A stretch of 64,000 bases of DNA from Sphingomonas sp. CL5.1 (GCF_013344685.1 NZ_CP050137.1:310001-374000), one strand, 5' to 3'; counted from the first letter of the stretch, positions 16,901 through 26,782 are shown. Numbers and translations: made by a program. The notes: generated from the sequence alone by a model not told the origin.

Positions 16901-17580
16901 TGCGACAGCTCCCTTGACCAATTCAAAGCGTTGACGAAGACGCCGAGCGGGTTCTTGCGCAGGGCGTCGGGCGTGCGCGGCGGCTGCACGACGACGGTGA
17001 GGATCGCGGACCAGCGTTCGGTGGCGGCGAGGCTACCGTCCTGATAGCGCCGCTCGATCCAGGCCACGCGGAAGCTGTCGGGCGATGCCCGGATCACGCT
17101 CGACACGTCCACCGCGACCTGCACCCGGCCGACATTGGCGAAGGGGTCGTTGGCGCGGGCGTAGTCGTTGAGCGCCACCGCTCCCCGATCGGTCGTGAAG
17201 TCGTAGGCGCGCAGCCAGTTCTGGCGGACGATAACCGGATCGGCCGGGATCGCTCTGACCTGCTCGATGAAGCGGGCGAGATGGAACGCGATCTGCGGGT
17301 CGGTCGGGCGGTAGCCGGCTTCGGCCGGGGCGACCGCCTGCGCTTCACCCAGCCGATCGACCTCGACCACCCAGGGAACGATGTGGCCGCGGGCGGATTG
17401 CCAGACGAGGCCGGCGGTGAGCCCGCCCGACAAGGCAAGCGCGCCGAAGAAGGCGAGGCGCCAGTTCCTGGCCTGCACGCGGGCGGAGCCGATGCGGTCG
17501 TCCCAGACCTGCGCTGCGCGCTGATAGGGCGTGGCGGGCTCGGGGGTCTCGCCGTAGCGGATGGTGGGTCGTCGGAACAT
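16897..17580 (-). CDS. trbF: TrbF, inner-membrane VirB8-like component
   Basis: 227 residues. A cytoplasmic N-terminus (TPYQRAAQVWDDRIGSARVQ) precedes one membrane segment (LAFFGALALSGGLTAGLVW) and a periplasmic VirB8/NTF2-like domain ending WSAILTVVVQPPRTPDALRKNPLGVFVNALNWSREL in form. VirB8 proteins nucleate assembly of the conjugative channel. It lies between trbL and trbG in the conserved order. Confidence 0.95.
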   Translation of the reverse strand: MFRRPTIRYGETPEPATPYQRAAQVWDDRIGSARVQARNWRLAFFGALALSGGLTAGLVWQSARGHIVPWVVEVDRLGEAQAVAPAEAGYRPTDPQIAFHLARFIEQVRAIPADPVIVRQNWLRAYDFTTDRGAVALNDYARANDPFANVGRVQVAVDVSSVIRASPDSFRVAWIERRYQDGSLAATERWSAILTVVVQPPRTPDALRKNPLGVFVNALNWSRELSQ

Positions 17581-17586
17581 TTCGGA

Positions 17587-18927
17587 TCATTCCCTTTCCT
17601 TGACGTCGGGACCGGCGCCGCCGCCGTGGCTGTCGCCGGCCTTCATCGTGTGGGCGAGCACGGTCGCGCCGTGACTGGCGGACTGGCGGTTCTTCATGGC
17701 CAAGGCCCATGCGGGCTGAGCGGAAGCCGGGGCTGCGGGCGCGGAGCTTCCCGATGCGGGCGCAGCACCGAGGCCGGCGCGGGCGCCCGTGCGGAAGTTA
17801 TCCTTCATGGATGCGCCGGCTTTTCCGGCCATCCGGCGCAGCGGCGAGAACGCGGCACTGGCAGCGCCACTCGCCGCCTTCTGTCCGACAGCGGCCATGC
17901 CGCCCGCCACCGCGCCCGCGCCGCTCCTGCCGAACGAGCCGACGCTGTAAGCGCCCGCTGCGCCGCCAGCCATGCGCGCGCCGCCTCGTGCGGCGGCGCC
18001 GGTCATCCGGCCGGTCGCGCCTATGGTCGAGGCGGCAGCGCCCAGGCCCAGCTTCGCGGCGGCTGCGCCACCGACCAGCGCGCCGCCTGCCGCCAGCACG
18101 GTTCCGGCCGCTGCGCCCGCGCCGAGCTGCGGGCCGCCCGAGACGATGCCGTTGGCGATGCCGGGGCCGAAGATCGACAGGCCGAGCAGCGACAGCGCGC
18201 CGAGCGCGATTCCCAGAACCTGCCGCGCGTTGGGCTCGGGTCCGATCGTGACCGTGAACGTGCTGAACAAGGTCGTGCCGATCCCGATGATGACGGCGAG
18301 CACGAGCACCTTGATCCCGCTGGAGACGATATGCCCCAGCACCTTTTCGGCCATGAACGAGGTGCGGTTCCAGAAGGCGAACGGGAGCAGGACGAACCCG
18401 GCCAGCGTCACCAGCTTGAACTCGATCAGCGTCACGAAGACCTGCCCGGCCATGAAGAAGAAGGCGAGGATGACGATCAGGTAGGACAGCAGCAGCACGA
18501 CGATGATCGCGAGATTCGCGAATACCGCCCACAGGCTGCTGAACGCCTCGGCCGCGTCGATCAGCGGCTGCGCCGCATCCAGCCCTTTGGCGGCAATGGT
18601 GCTCGGCTTCATGAACTCGCCGATTGTCAGCGTGCCGCCGCTCGCTTTGAGGCCCAGCCCGGCGAAGCTCTCGAACACGATCGTCGCAAGCGACTGGAAA
18701 TTGCCGATGATGAAGGCGAAGGCGCCGATATAGAGGGTTTTCCTGACCAGCCGCTGGATCACGTCCTCGTCGGCGCCCCAGGCCCAGAATAGCCCGGCGA
18801 TGGTCACGTCGATCGCGATCAGCGTCGACGATAGGAAGCCGACCTCGCCGCCAAGCAGGCCGAAGCCGGAATCGATGTAGGTGGAGAAGGTGTCGAGGAA
18901 GGTATCGACGATGCCGGTATCGCTCAT
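17587..18927 (-). CDS. trbL: TrbL, polytopic inner-membrane VirB6-like component
   Basis: 446 residues. The N-terminal ~300 residues carry at least six hydrophobic segments of the TrbL/VirB6 domain. The C-terminal ~150 residues are an Ala/Gly-rich low-complexity tail (repeats such as AAKLGLGAAASTIGATGR), typical of ICE-encoded TrbL. VirB6 proteins form part of the inner-membrane translocation complex. The start overlaps the trbK-alt stop by 4 bp. Confidence 0.95.
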   Translation of the reverse strand: MSDTGIVDTFLDTFSTYIDSGFGLLGGEVGFLSSTLIAIDVTIAGLFWAWGADEDVIQRLVRKTLYIGAFAFIIGNFQSLATIVFESFAGLGLKASGGTLTIGEFMKPSTIAAKGLDAAQPLIDAAEAFSSLWAVFANLAIIVVLLLSYLIVILAFFFMAGQVFVTLIEFKLVTLAGFVLLPFAFWNRTSFMAEKVLGHIVSSGIKVLVLAVIIGIGTTLFSTFTVTIGPEPNARQVLGIALGALSLLGLSIFGPGIANGIVSGGPQLGAGAAAGTVLAAGGALVGGAAAAKLGLGAAASTIGATGRMTGAAARGGARMAGGAAGAYSVGSFGRSGAGAVAGGMAAVGQKAASGAASAAFSPLRRMAGKAGASMKDNFRTGARAGLGAAPASGSSAPAAPASAQPAWALAMKNRQSASHGATVLAHTMKAGDSHGGGAGPDVKERE

Positions 18928-19313
18928 GGCGCGGTGCTCCCGGCCTGATCGGCGACAAAGTTGCCGGGCAGCTCCGGCCGGATAGCCTCGTTCGCCCGGC
19001 TGCCATCGCTGCCCGCGCTATTGTAGGCGGCGGGGAGCGATGCATTCCCGGCCGTCGCGGGCGCGTCGCTATCCTTTCCGAAGAAGCGGCGGCGGTTCGC
19101 CGCCCATGCCTGCTCGCACCCGGAATCCGGCATGGTGAGCGAAGCGCAACGCTCCAGTTCGCGCGTCAGCCGCTTCTGTTGCTCTCCCTGCTCAATGGTA
19201 GGAAGGACCGCGCCGAGGGGCGGGTCGTTCGGTTCACGCAAGCCAGCAAGCGCGACGGCCAGCATGATGCCGCCGAGCGCTGCGACACCGGCGATCTTGG
19301 CGTTGCGGGACAT
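18924..19313 (-). CDS. TrbK-alt, putative entry exclusion protein
   Basis: 129 residues with an N-terminal membrane or lipid-attachment segment (KIAGVAALGGIMLAVALAGL) and the Cys…Cys…AWAANRRRFFGK core typical of TrbK-alt proteins, which sit between trbJ and trbL in alphaproteobacterial ICEs. The proposed role is to block redundant transfer into cells that already carry the element. A smaller protein with a related C-terminus is encoded at 14073–14378. Confidence 0.8.
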   Translation of the reverse strand: MSRNAKIAGVAALGGIMLAVALAGLREPNDPPLGAVLPTIEQGEQQKRLTRELERCASLTMPDSGCEQAWAANRRRFFGKDSDAPATAGNASLPAAYNSAGSDGSRANEAIRPELPGNFVADQAGSTAP

Positions 19314-19328
19314 TGGCAGGGCTCCCCG

Positions 19329-20048
19329 TCAGTTGCGGCCGAAGAAGCGGCGGAAGCGTTCGCGCCCTTCCGCCTCGATCGCGGCCTGTCGCGCGGCGTC
19401 GAGCGACTGCGCCCGGCCTTGCGCGGCGACGGCGGCGGTGAGGTCGGCGAGCTGCTGCGATTGCAGGGCGAGAAGCTGGTTGCCCGCCTGCGCCGCCTGG
19501 AGCGCGCCGGTCGCGGACTGGCTGGCCGTGACCAGGCTGTTCATCGTGGTGCGGGCGTCGTCGATATTGCCGACCACGCCCGCCTGCACCTGCAAGGCGT
19601 CCTGGAACGCGCCGACGCTGTCCTCCCAGCGCGCATTGGCGTTGGCGATCATCTGCGCGTTGGTGCCGGTGAGCGCGGTTCCCTTGTAGCGGCCCTCGAA
19701 CGCCTGCTGGATGTTCCGAACATCGTAGGCGATGCGCTGGGCCTGTCCGAGCAGCTGCTGCGTCTGCCGGACCTGCTGCTGGAGCGTGTCGACCGTCGAG
19801 AGCGGCAGCGAAGCGAGATTGCGCGCCTCGTTGATGAGGCTGGTCGCCTGCTGCTGGATTTGCTGAATCTGGTTGTTGATCTGTTGCAGCGACCGGGCGG
19901 CGGTCAGCACGTTCTGCGCGTAGTTGGTGGGATCATAGACAATCCCGCCGAACTGCGCGTGCGCTGGTGCGGACGCGGTGATGCCGATGATGCTCGACGT
20001 GGCGAGAACGCCGGCCGTAAGGGCGCGGCGCAGGATGGTGGACTTCAT
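19329..20048 (-). CDS. trbJ: TrbJ, periplasmic VirB5-like component
   Basis: 239 residues with a signal peptide (about residues 1–30, ending APAHA). The remainder is a largely helical, Gln-rich coiled-coil domain (QQINNQIQQIQQQATSLINE) with the family opening GGIVYDPTNYAQNVLTAARS. VirB5-like proteins act as minor pilus components or adhesins. It overlaps trbE by 4 bp. Confidence 0.95.
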   Translation of the reverse strand: MKSTILRRALTAGVLATSSIIGITASAPAHAQFGGIVYDPTNYAQNVLTAARSLQQINNQIQQIQQQATSLINEARNLASLPLSTVDTLQQQVRQTQQLLGQAQRIAYDVRNIQQAFEGRYKGTALTGTNAQMIANANARWEDSVGAFQDALQVQAGVVGNIDDARTTMNSLVTASQSATGALQAAQAGNQLLALQSQQLADLTAAVAAQGRAQSLDAARQAAIEAEGRERFRRFFGRN

Positions 20049-22492
20049 AGGGGCAACTCCTGGTGGGGGTGGCGATGGGCTTCAGGAAGAAGCTCGACGG
20101 CCCAGGCGCAGCCGCGATGCCGCAGCCATTCGGCGGCAAAGGCGTCTACGCCGTGGGTTTCGATGATCCCGGCGATGGCGAGCTGGTCTGTCTTGGAGGA
20201 GGAGGCGGCGAAGGCCAGCGCGACCTCACCCAGCCCCAGCTCGAACAGGCGGTTGCCGCGCCGCGACTGGCAGTAATAATCGCGCTTGGGCGTCGCCCGG
20301 CTGAGGATTTCGATCTGCCGCGCGTTGAGCCCGAACCGCTCGTAGATCACCGCGATCTGCGGCTCGGCCGCGCGCTCGTTGGGCAGGAGGATGCGCGTCG
20401 GGCAGCTCTCGACGATGGCGGGCGCGATCGGGCTGCCCTCGATCTGGGCGAGCGACTGGGTGGCGAAGATGACGCTCGCATTCTTCTTGCGCAGCGTCAC
20501 CAGCCATTCCGATAGCTGTTTGGCGAAGGCCGGCGATCCCAGCGCCAGCCAGCCTTCGTCGATGATGACGAGCGTGGGGCTGCCGTCGAGCCGGCCGGCG
20601 ACGCGGTGGAACAGATAAGAGAGCACGGCCGGCGCCGCGCCGCTTTCCATCAATCCTTCGGTCTCGAACGCCTGGATCGCCGCGTCGCCGAGCCGTTCGC
20701 TCTCGGCGTCGAGCAGTCGGCCCCAGGCGCCACCCACGCACCACGGCGCCAATGCCTGCTTGAGCTGCTGGCTCTGGAGGAGAACGGCGAGCCCGGTCAG
20801 GGTGCGTTCCGCGACCGGCGCGGTGGCGAGCGAGGTCAGCGCCGACCAGAGATGGTCCTTCGCCTGCGGATCGACGGTGACGTTCTCGCTGGCGAGGATC
20901 GCGGCCAGCCATTCGGCGGCCCAGGCGCGCTCGGCCGGATCGTCGATCCGGGCGAGCGGCTGAAGCTGGACACCATCGCCGGCCTCGTCGGCGAGCATTC
21001 CGCCCAAATCCTGCCAGTCGCCGCCCATGCCGAGCGCGGCGGCGCGGATGCTGCCGCCAAAGTCGAACGCGAAGACCTGCGCCCCCGCATAGCGGCGGAA
21101 CTGCATCGCCATCAGCGCGAGCAGCACCGACTTGCCCGAGCCGGTCGGCCCGACGATCAGGGTGTGGCCGACATCGCCGACGTGGAGGGAAAACCGGAAC
21201 GGGGTCGAGCCTTCGGTCCTCGCGTAGAGCAAAGGGGGCTGTCCGAAATGCTCGTCCCGTTCCGGCCCCGCCCATACCGCTGACAGGGGGATCAGGTGGG
21301 CGAGATTGAGGGTGGAGACCGGGGGCTGGCGGACGTTGGCGTAGGTGTGGCCCGGAAGTGAGCCGAGCCACGCTTCTATGGCGTTCATCCCCTCGGGGAT
21401 CACCGTGAAGTCGCGGCCCTGGATGATCTTCTCGGCCAGCCGCAGCTTCTCGGCGGCAATCGCGGGATCGCGATCCCACACCGTCACCGTGGCGGTGACA
21501 TAGGCCATGCCGGCATAGTCGGCGCCCAGCTCCTGCAGGGCGGTGTCGGCGTCCAGGGCTTTGTTGGAGGCGTCGCTGTCGAGCAGCGTCGATGCCTCGT
21601 TGGTCATGACTTCCTTGAGGATCGCCGCGACGCTCTTGCGCTTGGCGAACCACTGGCGGCGGATGCGGGTCAGCAGCTTCGTCGCATCGGTCTTGTCCAG
21701 CATGATCGCCCGCGTCGACCAGCGATACTCGAAAGCGAGCCGGTTCAGCTCGTCGAGCAGGCCGGGAAAGGTGACGCTGGGGAATCCGGTGATGGTGAGC
21801 GTGCGGAGATGATGGTCGCCCAGACGGGGTTCGAGCCCGCCGGTCAGCGGCTCGTCGGCGAGCAGCGCATCGAGGTGCATCGGCGTCTCGGGCACGCGCA
21901 CGCGCTGGCGACGGGTCGAGATCGTGCTGTGCAGCCAGGTCAGCGTCTCGGCGTCATCGAGCCAGCGGACCTCGGGCACGAAGCCCTCGACCAGATTGAG
22001 AACGCGATCGCCGCGGTCGGTGAAGCCCTTGAGCAACTCCCACGGATCGACGCCCGTGCCGGAACGGCCTTCATAGAGCCAGGTTTCGGCGCGGGCGGCG
22101 TCCTCGGCCGGGGGCATCCAGAGCAGCGTCAGATAATAGCCGCTCTCGAAATGCGCGCCTTCCTCGCGGAACTGCTCCCGGCGTTCCATGTCGACCAGCG
22201 CCGAGACGGGATCGGGGAAATCGGATTCCGGGTAGTCGAGCGCGGGCGTGCGCTGCGCCTCGACGAAGATCGCCCAGCCCGAGCCCAGCCGGCGCAGCGC
22301 ATTGTTGAGCCGCGCGGTGGTGGCGACCAGCTCGGCCGGCGTCGCGCTGTCAAGATCGGGGCCGCGAAACTTCGCCGTCCTCTGGAAACTCCCGTCCTTA
22401 TTCAGAACGACGCCCTCGCCGACCAACGCGGCCCAGGGCAGGAAGTCGGCCAGATGCGCGGCGTGGTTCCTGTATTCGCGCAGGCTCATCAT
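20045..22492 (-). CDS. trbE: TrbE, conjugal transfer ATPase (VirB4-like)
   Basis: 815 residues from the ATG at 22492 (MMSLREYRNH), which overlaps the trbD stop; in-frame starts at 22504 and 22489 are alternatives. The Walker A motif GPTGSGK is at residues 448–454 and the Walker B segment is LVIIDEGWLAL. The N-terminal CagE/TrbE/VirB domain precedes them. VirB4 proteins energise pilus assembly and substrate transfer at the inner membrane. Confidence 0.97.
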   Translation of the reverse strand: MMSLREYRNHAAHLADFLPWAALVGEGVVLNKDGSFQRTAKFRGPDLDSATPAELVATTARLNNALRRLGSGWAIFVEAQRTPALDYPESDFPDPVSALVDMERREQFREEGAHFESGYYLTLLWMPPAEDAARAETWLYEGRSGTGVDPWELLKGFTDRGDRVLNLVEGFVPEVRWLDDAETLTWLHSTISTRRQRVRVPETPMHLDALLADEPLTGGLEPRLGDHHLRTLTITGFPSVTFPGLLDELNRLAFEYRWSTRAIMLDKTDATKLLTRIRRQWFAKRKSVAAILKEVMTNEASTLLDSDASNKALDADTALQELGADYAGMAYVTATVTVWDRDPAIAAEKLRLAEKIIQGRDFTVIPEGMNAIEAWLGSLPGHTYANVRQPPVSTLNLAHLIPLSAVWAGPERDEHFGQPPLLYARTEGSTPFRFSLHVGDVGHTLIVGPTGSGKSVLLALMAMQFRRYAGAQVFAFDFGGSIRAAALGMGGDWQDLGGMLADEAGDGVQLQPLARIDDPAERAWAAEWLAAILASENVTVDPQAKDHLWSALTSLATAPVAERTLTGLAVLLQSQQLKQALAPWCVGGAWGRLLDAESERLGDAAIQAFETEGLMESGAAPAVLSYLFHRVAGRLDGSPTLVIIDEGWLALGSPAFAKQLSEWLVTLRKKNASVIFATQSLAQIEGSPIAPAIVESCPTRILLPNERAAEPQIAVIYERFGLNARQIEILSRATPKRDYYCQSRRGNRLFELGLGEVALAFAASSSKTDQLAIAGIIETHGVDAFAAEWLRHRGCAWAVELLPEAHRHPHQELPL

Positions 22493-22770
22493 GGCCGCAT
22501 CCACGTCGGATAGCGGAGGTGGCGGCGGGCCACGTCCACGAATTGCGGGTCGCGCCGCGCCGCCCAGACCGAGAGCGCGTGACCGATGGCCCAGAGGGCG
22601 AGGCCCGCGATCCAGAGGCGCAGGCCCAGGCCGATCGCGCCCGCCAACGTCCCATTGACGATGGCGAGCGAACGCGGGGCGCCACCGAGCAATATCGGCT
22701 CGGTCAGCGCCCGATGGACCGGCGCGAAATAGCCCGCGATGGGCTCGCCGTGATCGGCCGCGCCCGTCAT
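22489..22770 (-). CDS. trbD: TrbD (VirB3-like)
   Basis: 93 residues with the VirB3 opening (YFAPVHRALTEPILLGG) and two adjacent hydrophobic segments around residues 34–68. VirB3 is a small inner-membrane protein that works with VirB4. The gene overlaps both trbC and trbE by 4 bp. Confidence 0.95.
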   Translation of the reverse strand: MTGAADHGEPIAGYFAPVHRALTEPILLGGAPRSLAIVNGTLAGAIGLGLRLWIAGLALWAIGHALSVWAARRDPQFVDVARRHLRYPTWMRP

Positions 22771-23135
22771 GCGATCAGCGCCCCGCCGCCGAACGAGAAG
22801 AAGCTCAAAAAGAAGGAGCTGGCCGCGAACGCGATACTGAGGCCGAACACGATCTGGATCATTCGCCGCGCCCCGCCCGACGTATCGCCGAAGGCCAGGG
22901 TCAGGCCGGTCACGATGATGATCATCACCGCGATGATCTTGGCAACCGGCCCCTCGATCGATTCGAGGATGCTTTGCAGCGGCGCTTCCCACGGCATCGA
23001 CGATCCGCCCGCATGGGCGGGCATCGCGTAGAGCAGGCCAGCGGCGGTGATGCCGATATGGCCGAGGCGGTCGAGCATGGTGCCGCCGAGCAGGCGGCCC
23101 TTCATGGTCCTGATGGGCTTGGCGTCGTTGGTCAT
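22767..23135 (-). CDS. trbC: TrbC, pilin subunit precursor (VirB2-like)
   Basis: 122 residues. A long leader ends in AMPAHA near residue 42, and two hydrophobic helices of the mature pilin follow (IIAVMIIIVTGLTLAFGD and IQIVFGLSIAFAASSFFL). Proteins of this family are processed to the major subunit of the conjugative pilus. The gene is translationally coupled to trbB and trbD. Confidence 0.95.
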   Translation of the reverse strand: MTNDAKPIRTMKGRLLGGTMLDRLGHIGITAAGLLYAMPAHAGGSSMPWEAPLQSILESIEGPVAKIIAVMIIIVTGLTLAFGDTSGGARRMIQIVFGLSIAFAASSFFLSFFSFGGGALIA

Positions 23136-24118
23136 GGCAGGTCTCCGGTCTGGGGGGTGATGAGCGGCGTGAGGCGGTAGTCGCCGGTCGCGGCGTCGAG
23201 CCCTTCGACGCGGGCCAGTTCGGCGAGACGGCGGCCGTGCCCGTCGCGGACCAGCACGGCGATAAGGTCGATGGTCTCGGCCAGCAGCGCGCGGGGGACC
23301 GTGACGACGGCCTCCTGGATGAGTTGCTCCATGCGGCGCAGCGCGCCGATCGCGGTCCCGGCGTGGATGGTGCCGATGCCGCCGGGGTGCCCGGTGCCCC
23401 AGGCCTTGAGGAGGTCGAGGGCCTCCGCGCCGCGCACCTCGCCGATGGGGATACGGTCGGGACGCAGGCGCAGGCTGGACCGCACGAGATCGGACAGCGA
23501 GACGACGCCATCCTTGGTCCGCATGGCGACAAGGTTCGGCGCGGCGCACTGAAGCTCGCGCGTGTCCTCGATCAGGACGATGCGATCAGTCGTCTTTGCG
23601 ACCTCGGCCAGGAGCGCGTTGACCAGCGTGGTCTTGCCGCTGCCGGTGCCGCCCGCCACGAGGATGTTGGCGCGGGCCGAAACAGCCTGCCGGAGCGTGT
23701 CCGCCTGGGCGGACGACATGATGCCGGCCGCGGCATAGTCGCCCAGCGTGAACACCGCGACGGCCGGCTTGCGGATCGCGAAGGCCGGGGCGGCGACGAC
23801 AGGCGGCAGCAGCCCCTCGAACCGCTCCCCTCCTTCGGGTAGTTCGGCCGAGACGCGCGGGGACCGGGCATGGACCTCGACGCCGACATGGTGCGCGACC
23901 AGGCGCACGATGCGCTCGCCATCCGCCGCGCCGAGCATCATGCCGGTGTCGCCGATGCCTTCGCCCAGCCGGTCGACCCACAGCCGGCCGTCCGGGTTCA
24001 GCATCACCTCGATCACGGCGGCATCGTCGAGCCAGGCCGCGATCGACGGCCCCAGCGCCGTGCGCAGCATCCGCGCGCCGCGCATGTTCGCTTCGGATCG
24101 GATCGACTGGACGGACAA
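23132..24118 (-). CDS. trbB: TrbB, conjugal transfer traffic ATPase (VirB11-like)
   Basis: 328 residues from a TTG at 24118; an ATG at 24085 ([12 protein letters not shown]) is the alternative. The Walker A motif GGTGSGKTT is at residues 156–164, followed by [14 protein letters not shown] (Asp box) and a His box around [10 protein letters not shown]. VirB11 ATPases form hexamers at the inner face of the channel. It is first in the trb operon, and a strong hairpin lies directly before its start. Confidence 0.95.
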   Translation of the reverse strand: MSVQSIRSEANMRGARMLRTALGPSIAAWLDDAAVIEVMLNPDGRLWVDRLGEGIGDTGMMLGAADGERIVRLVAHHVGVEVHARSPRVSAELPEGGERFEGLLPPVVAAPAFAIRKPAVAVFTLGDYAAAGIMSSAQADTLRQAVSARANILVAGGTGSGKTTLVNALLAEVAKTTDRIVLIEDTRELQCAAPNLVAMRTKDGVVSLSDLVRSSLRLRPDRIPIGEVRGAEALDLLKAWGTGHPGGIGTIHAGTAIGALRRMEQLIQEAVVTVPRALLAETIDLIAVLVRDGHGRRLAELARVEGLDAATGDYRLTPLITPQTGDLP

Positions 24119-24124
24119 GGAACG

Positions 24125-24168
24125 GCCCCTGAATTGGGCCGGGCGAACCGCCGCCCGGCGTCAGGGGC
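24125..24168 (-). promoter_or_regulatory. Strong stem-loop just upstream of trbB
   Basis: Two nested perfect inverted repeats: an outer pair GCCCCTGA/TCAGGGGC (24125–24132 and 24161–24168) and an inner pair GCCGGGCG/CGCCCGGC (24138–24145 and 24152–24159). The structure ends 6 bp before the trbB start, and the GGGG that could serve as a ribosome binding site is inside the stem. It may control translation of the trb operon or act as an attenuator after traG. There is no T-run. Confidence 0.5.
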
Positions 24169-24346
24169 ACATCAAGAGAGACAGGAAATCGCGCGGGGCA
24201 ACAACTATGTCAGGGCGTAGTAGTGACGGCGGTAGATAAGTGCGCGTTGCGGTCGGACACTTTCGGCGCCGCTCTCCGCCCGCGCTATTTTCGCGAACAT
24301 AGCTGGCCGAGTCGCGCATGGCCGGCCCCGATTGGTTCGCACACTG

Positions 24347-24775
24347 TCATGTGTCGGCTGAGCCGCCGTCACGACCTGCAATATCCTCCGGTATCTCATC
24401 GAGCAGGCTCTTGCCGCTGGCGTAGCGCCGGCCGAGCGTCTCGACAAAACCCTCATAGCGCTTGCGCCCCTTGACCTGGGCCGCCGCCTGATCCTCGTCG
24501 GGCAGCGGTGGCGTGACCGCCAGCCAGAAACGCACGAACAGCGCCAGCGCCTCGGTGGTGAGGCCGGTGTTGCGTTCGAGCCGCTGAACCTGGCGCGAGA
24601 GACGGTCGAGCCGCCGCGCGAACGCGGCCTCCATCCGGTCGGCGCCGTCCGGCGACATCCAGGACGTAACGGCCGCTTCCACGATAGCCGAGCGCGAGAT
24701 GCGGCGGCGGATCGCCAGCTCGCTCACCTGGCGGGCCAGTTCGGGCGGAAAATAGACGTTGAGACGGACGCGCAT
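24347..24775 (-). CDS. CopG/ribbon-helix-helix protein of the transfer region
   Basis: 142 residues. An N-terminal ribbon-helix-helix (VRLNVYFPPELARQVSELAI then ISRSAIVEAAV) precedes a helical region (MEAAFARRLDRLSRQVQRLE) that may form a coiled coil. Proteins of this type regularly lie between traG and trbB in alphaproteobacterial ICEs and are thought to regulate transfer genes or assist the relaxosome. It starts 10 bp after the traG stop. Confidence 0.85.
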   Translation of the reverse strand: MRVRLNVYFPPELARQVSELAIRRRISRSAIVEAAVTSWMSPDGADRMEAAFARRLDRLSRQVQRLERNTGLTTEALALFVRFWLAVTPPLPDEDQAAAQVKGRKRYEGFVETLGRRYASGKSLLDEIPEDIAGRDGGSADT

Positions 24776-24784
24776 GGGAGCCTC

Positions 24785-26767
24785 CTACATTTCGATGCCG
24801 TCGTCGGGATCGAGCGACGCCTGCCGTGCGATGCCTTGCATCCGGCGCCGCGCCGCGGCCTGGCGCGCGGCGTCCTCGGGCTCGTCCTCGACGATGGAAA
24901 ATTCCTGCGCGGGCGGTGCGGGCGCCGTCTCCTTCACGATGGCGACATGATCGGGAAGCTCGGGCTCGCGGCGCAGCCCGCTGTTGGCGGCATCCTCCTG
25001 GCGCCGGATGATCGCCGCGATCTCGGCGGGATCGGCCGTGGCGGCGAGCCCCGTCCAGTCGTGGGGACGGACCTCCCGCGGTGGCGATGCGGCCGGATCG
25101 GGCGGCGGCATGATCCGCGCGGCGAGACGGGGATCGGCATAATAGGCCGCCTTTTTCGCGCGGATCGGCTGGACGCCCGACACCATGACGATTTCCTCGT
25201 CGGGCGGCAGCTGCATGACTTCGCCCTGCGTCAGAAGCTGCCGGGCGGTTTCGGAGCGCGAGACCATCAGATGCCCGAGCCAGGGCGAGAGCCTGTGCCC
25301 GGCATAATTCTTCATCGCCCGCATCTCGGTCTTGGTGCCGAGCGCCTTCGACACGCGCTCCCCCGTTTTCTCGTTGTTGGTCGCGAAGCTCACCCGGACG
25401 TGGCAGTTGTCGAGAATCGCATTGTCCTGTCCGTAGGCTTTCTCGATCTGGTTGAGCGACTGCGCGATCAGAAAGGATTTCAGGCCATAGCCGGCCATGA
25501 ACGCCAGCGCGCTCTCGAAAAAATCCAATCTCCCGAGTGCGGGAAACTCGTCGAGCATCAGCAGCAGGCGATGCCGGTTGCCCTGGTTCAGTTCCTCCGT
25601 CAGCCGCCGCCCGATCTGGTTGAGCATCAGGCGGATGAGCGGTTTGGTCCGCGAGATGTCGCTGGGCGGAATGACGAGGTAGAGCGTTGTTGGCAGTTCG
25701 CCCGCGACCAGATCCATGACGCGCCAGTGGCAGGCGCGCGTGACCTGGGCGACGACGGGATCGCGGTAAAGCCCTAGAAACGACATGGCGGTGCTGAGCA
25801 CGCCCGAGCGTTCGTTGTCGCTCTTGTTGAGCAGCTCGCGCGCGGCCGAAGCAACCACCGGATGCACCCCGGCTTCGCCGAGATGCGGTGTCGCCATCAT
25901 CGCGGCCAGCGTCTGTTCGATCGTGCGCGCCGGATCGGACAGGAAGGCCGCGACGCCGGCAAGCGTCTTGTCGGGCTCGGCGTAGAGCACATGCAGGATC
26001 GCGCCGACCAGCAGCGCATGGCTGGTCTTTTCCCAGTGGTTGCGTTTCTCCAACGAGCCTTCCGGGTCGACCAGCACATCGGCCACGTTCTGCACGTCGC
26101 GGACTTCCCACTGGCCGCGCCGCACCTCCAGCAGCGGGTTGTAGGCGTCCGACGCCGCGTTGGTCGGGTCGAACAGCAGGACGCGGCCATGCTGCGCGCG
26201 GAAGCCAGCGGTCAGCGTCCAGTTCTCGCCTTTGATGTCATGGACGATCGCCGACGCCGGCCAGGTCAGGAGCGAGGGCACCACCAGCCCCACGCCCTTG
26301 CCGCTGCGGGTCGGCGCGTAGCACAGCACATGCTCGGGACCGTCATGGCGCAGATAGGCGCGGCCCAGCTTGCCGATCACCACGCCGTCGTCGCCGAGCA
26401 GTCCGGCCGCGCGCACCTCGTCCTCGGTCGCCCAGCGCGCCGAGCCATAGGTTTCCGCGTTCTTCGCCTCGCGCGCACGCCACACCGACATGGCGATGGC
26501 GACCGCGACCGCCACGAACCCGCCCGACGCGGCGATATAGGCGCCGGTCTGGAAAATGCCGGGCGCATAGGCATCGAAGCTGAACCACCACCAGAAAAAG
26601 GCGTAAGGCGGATAGACCGGCCAGCCGAGCGCCATGAACCAGGGTTCGCCAAGCTCGGGCTGATATGCCAGCGCCGCCGCCGTCCATTGCGTGGCGCTCC
26701 AGATCGCGGCGAGCACGATCAGGAAGACGGCGATGATCTGGCCCCAGAGGATTTTGGTAGCGGGCAT
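24785..26767 (-). CDS. traG: TraG, type IV coupling protein (VirD4-like)
   Basis: 660 residues. Two N-terminal membrane segments lie around residues 9–32 and 72–95. The Walker A motif APTRSGKGVGLV is near residues 151–162 and the Walker B segment is LLLMLDEFPALGRL. The conserved SFATNNEKTG(E)RVSKALG region follows. The protein links the relaxase–DNA complex to the trb channel and drives DNA export. It lies 15 bp downstream of the relaxase gene. Confidence 0.97.
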   Translation of the reverse strand: MPATKILWGQIIAVFLIVLAAIWSATQWTAAALAYQPELGEPWFMALGWPVYPPYAFFWWWFSFDAYAPGIFQTGAYIAASGGFVAVAVAIAMSVWRAREAKNAETYGSARWATEDEVRAAGLLGDDGVVIGKLGRAYLRHDGPEHVLCYAPTRSGKGVGLVVPSLLTWPASAIVHDIKGENWTLTAGFRAQHGRVLLFDPTNAASDAYNPLLEVRRGQWEVRDVQNVADVLVDPEGSLEKRNHWEKTSHALLVGAILHVLYAEPDKTLAGVAAFLSDPARTIEQTLAAMMATPHLGEAGVHPVVASAARELLNKSDNERSGVLSTAMSFLGLYRDPVVAQVTRACHWRVMDLVAGELPTTLYLVIPPSDISRTKPLIRLMLNQIGRRLTEELNQGNRHRLLLMLDEFPALGRLDFFESALAFMAGYGLKSFLIAQSLNQIEKAYGQDNAILDNCHVRVSFATNNEKTGERVSKALGTKTEMRAMKNYAGHRLSPWLGHLMVSRSETARQLLTQGEVMQLPPDEEIVMVSGVQPIRAKKAAYYADPRLAARIMPPPDPAASPPREVRPHDWTGLAATADPAEIAAIIRRQEDAANSGLRREPELPDHVAIVKETAPAPPAQEFSIVEDEPEDAARQAAARRRMQGIARQASLDPDDGIEM

Positions 26768-26782
26768 GGTTTATCTCCTTGT

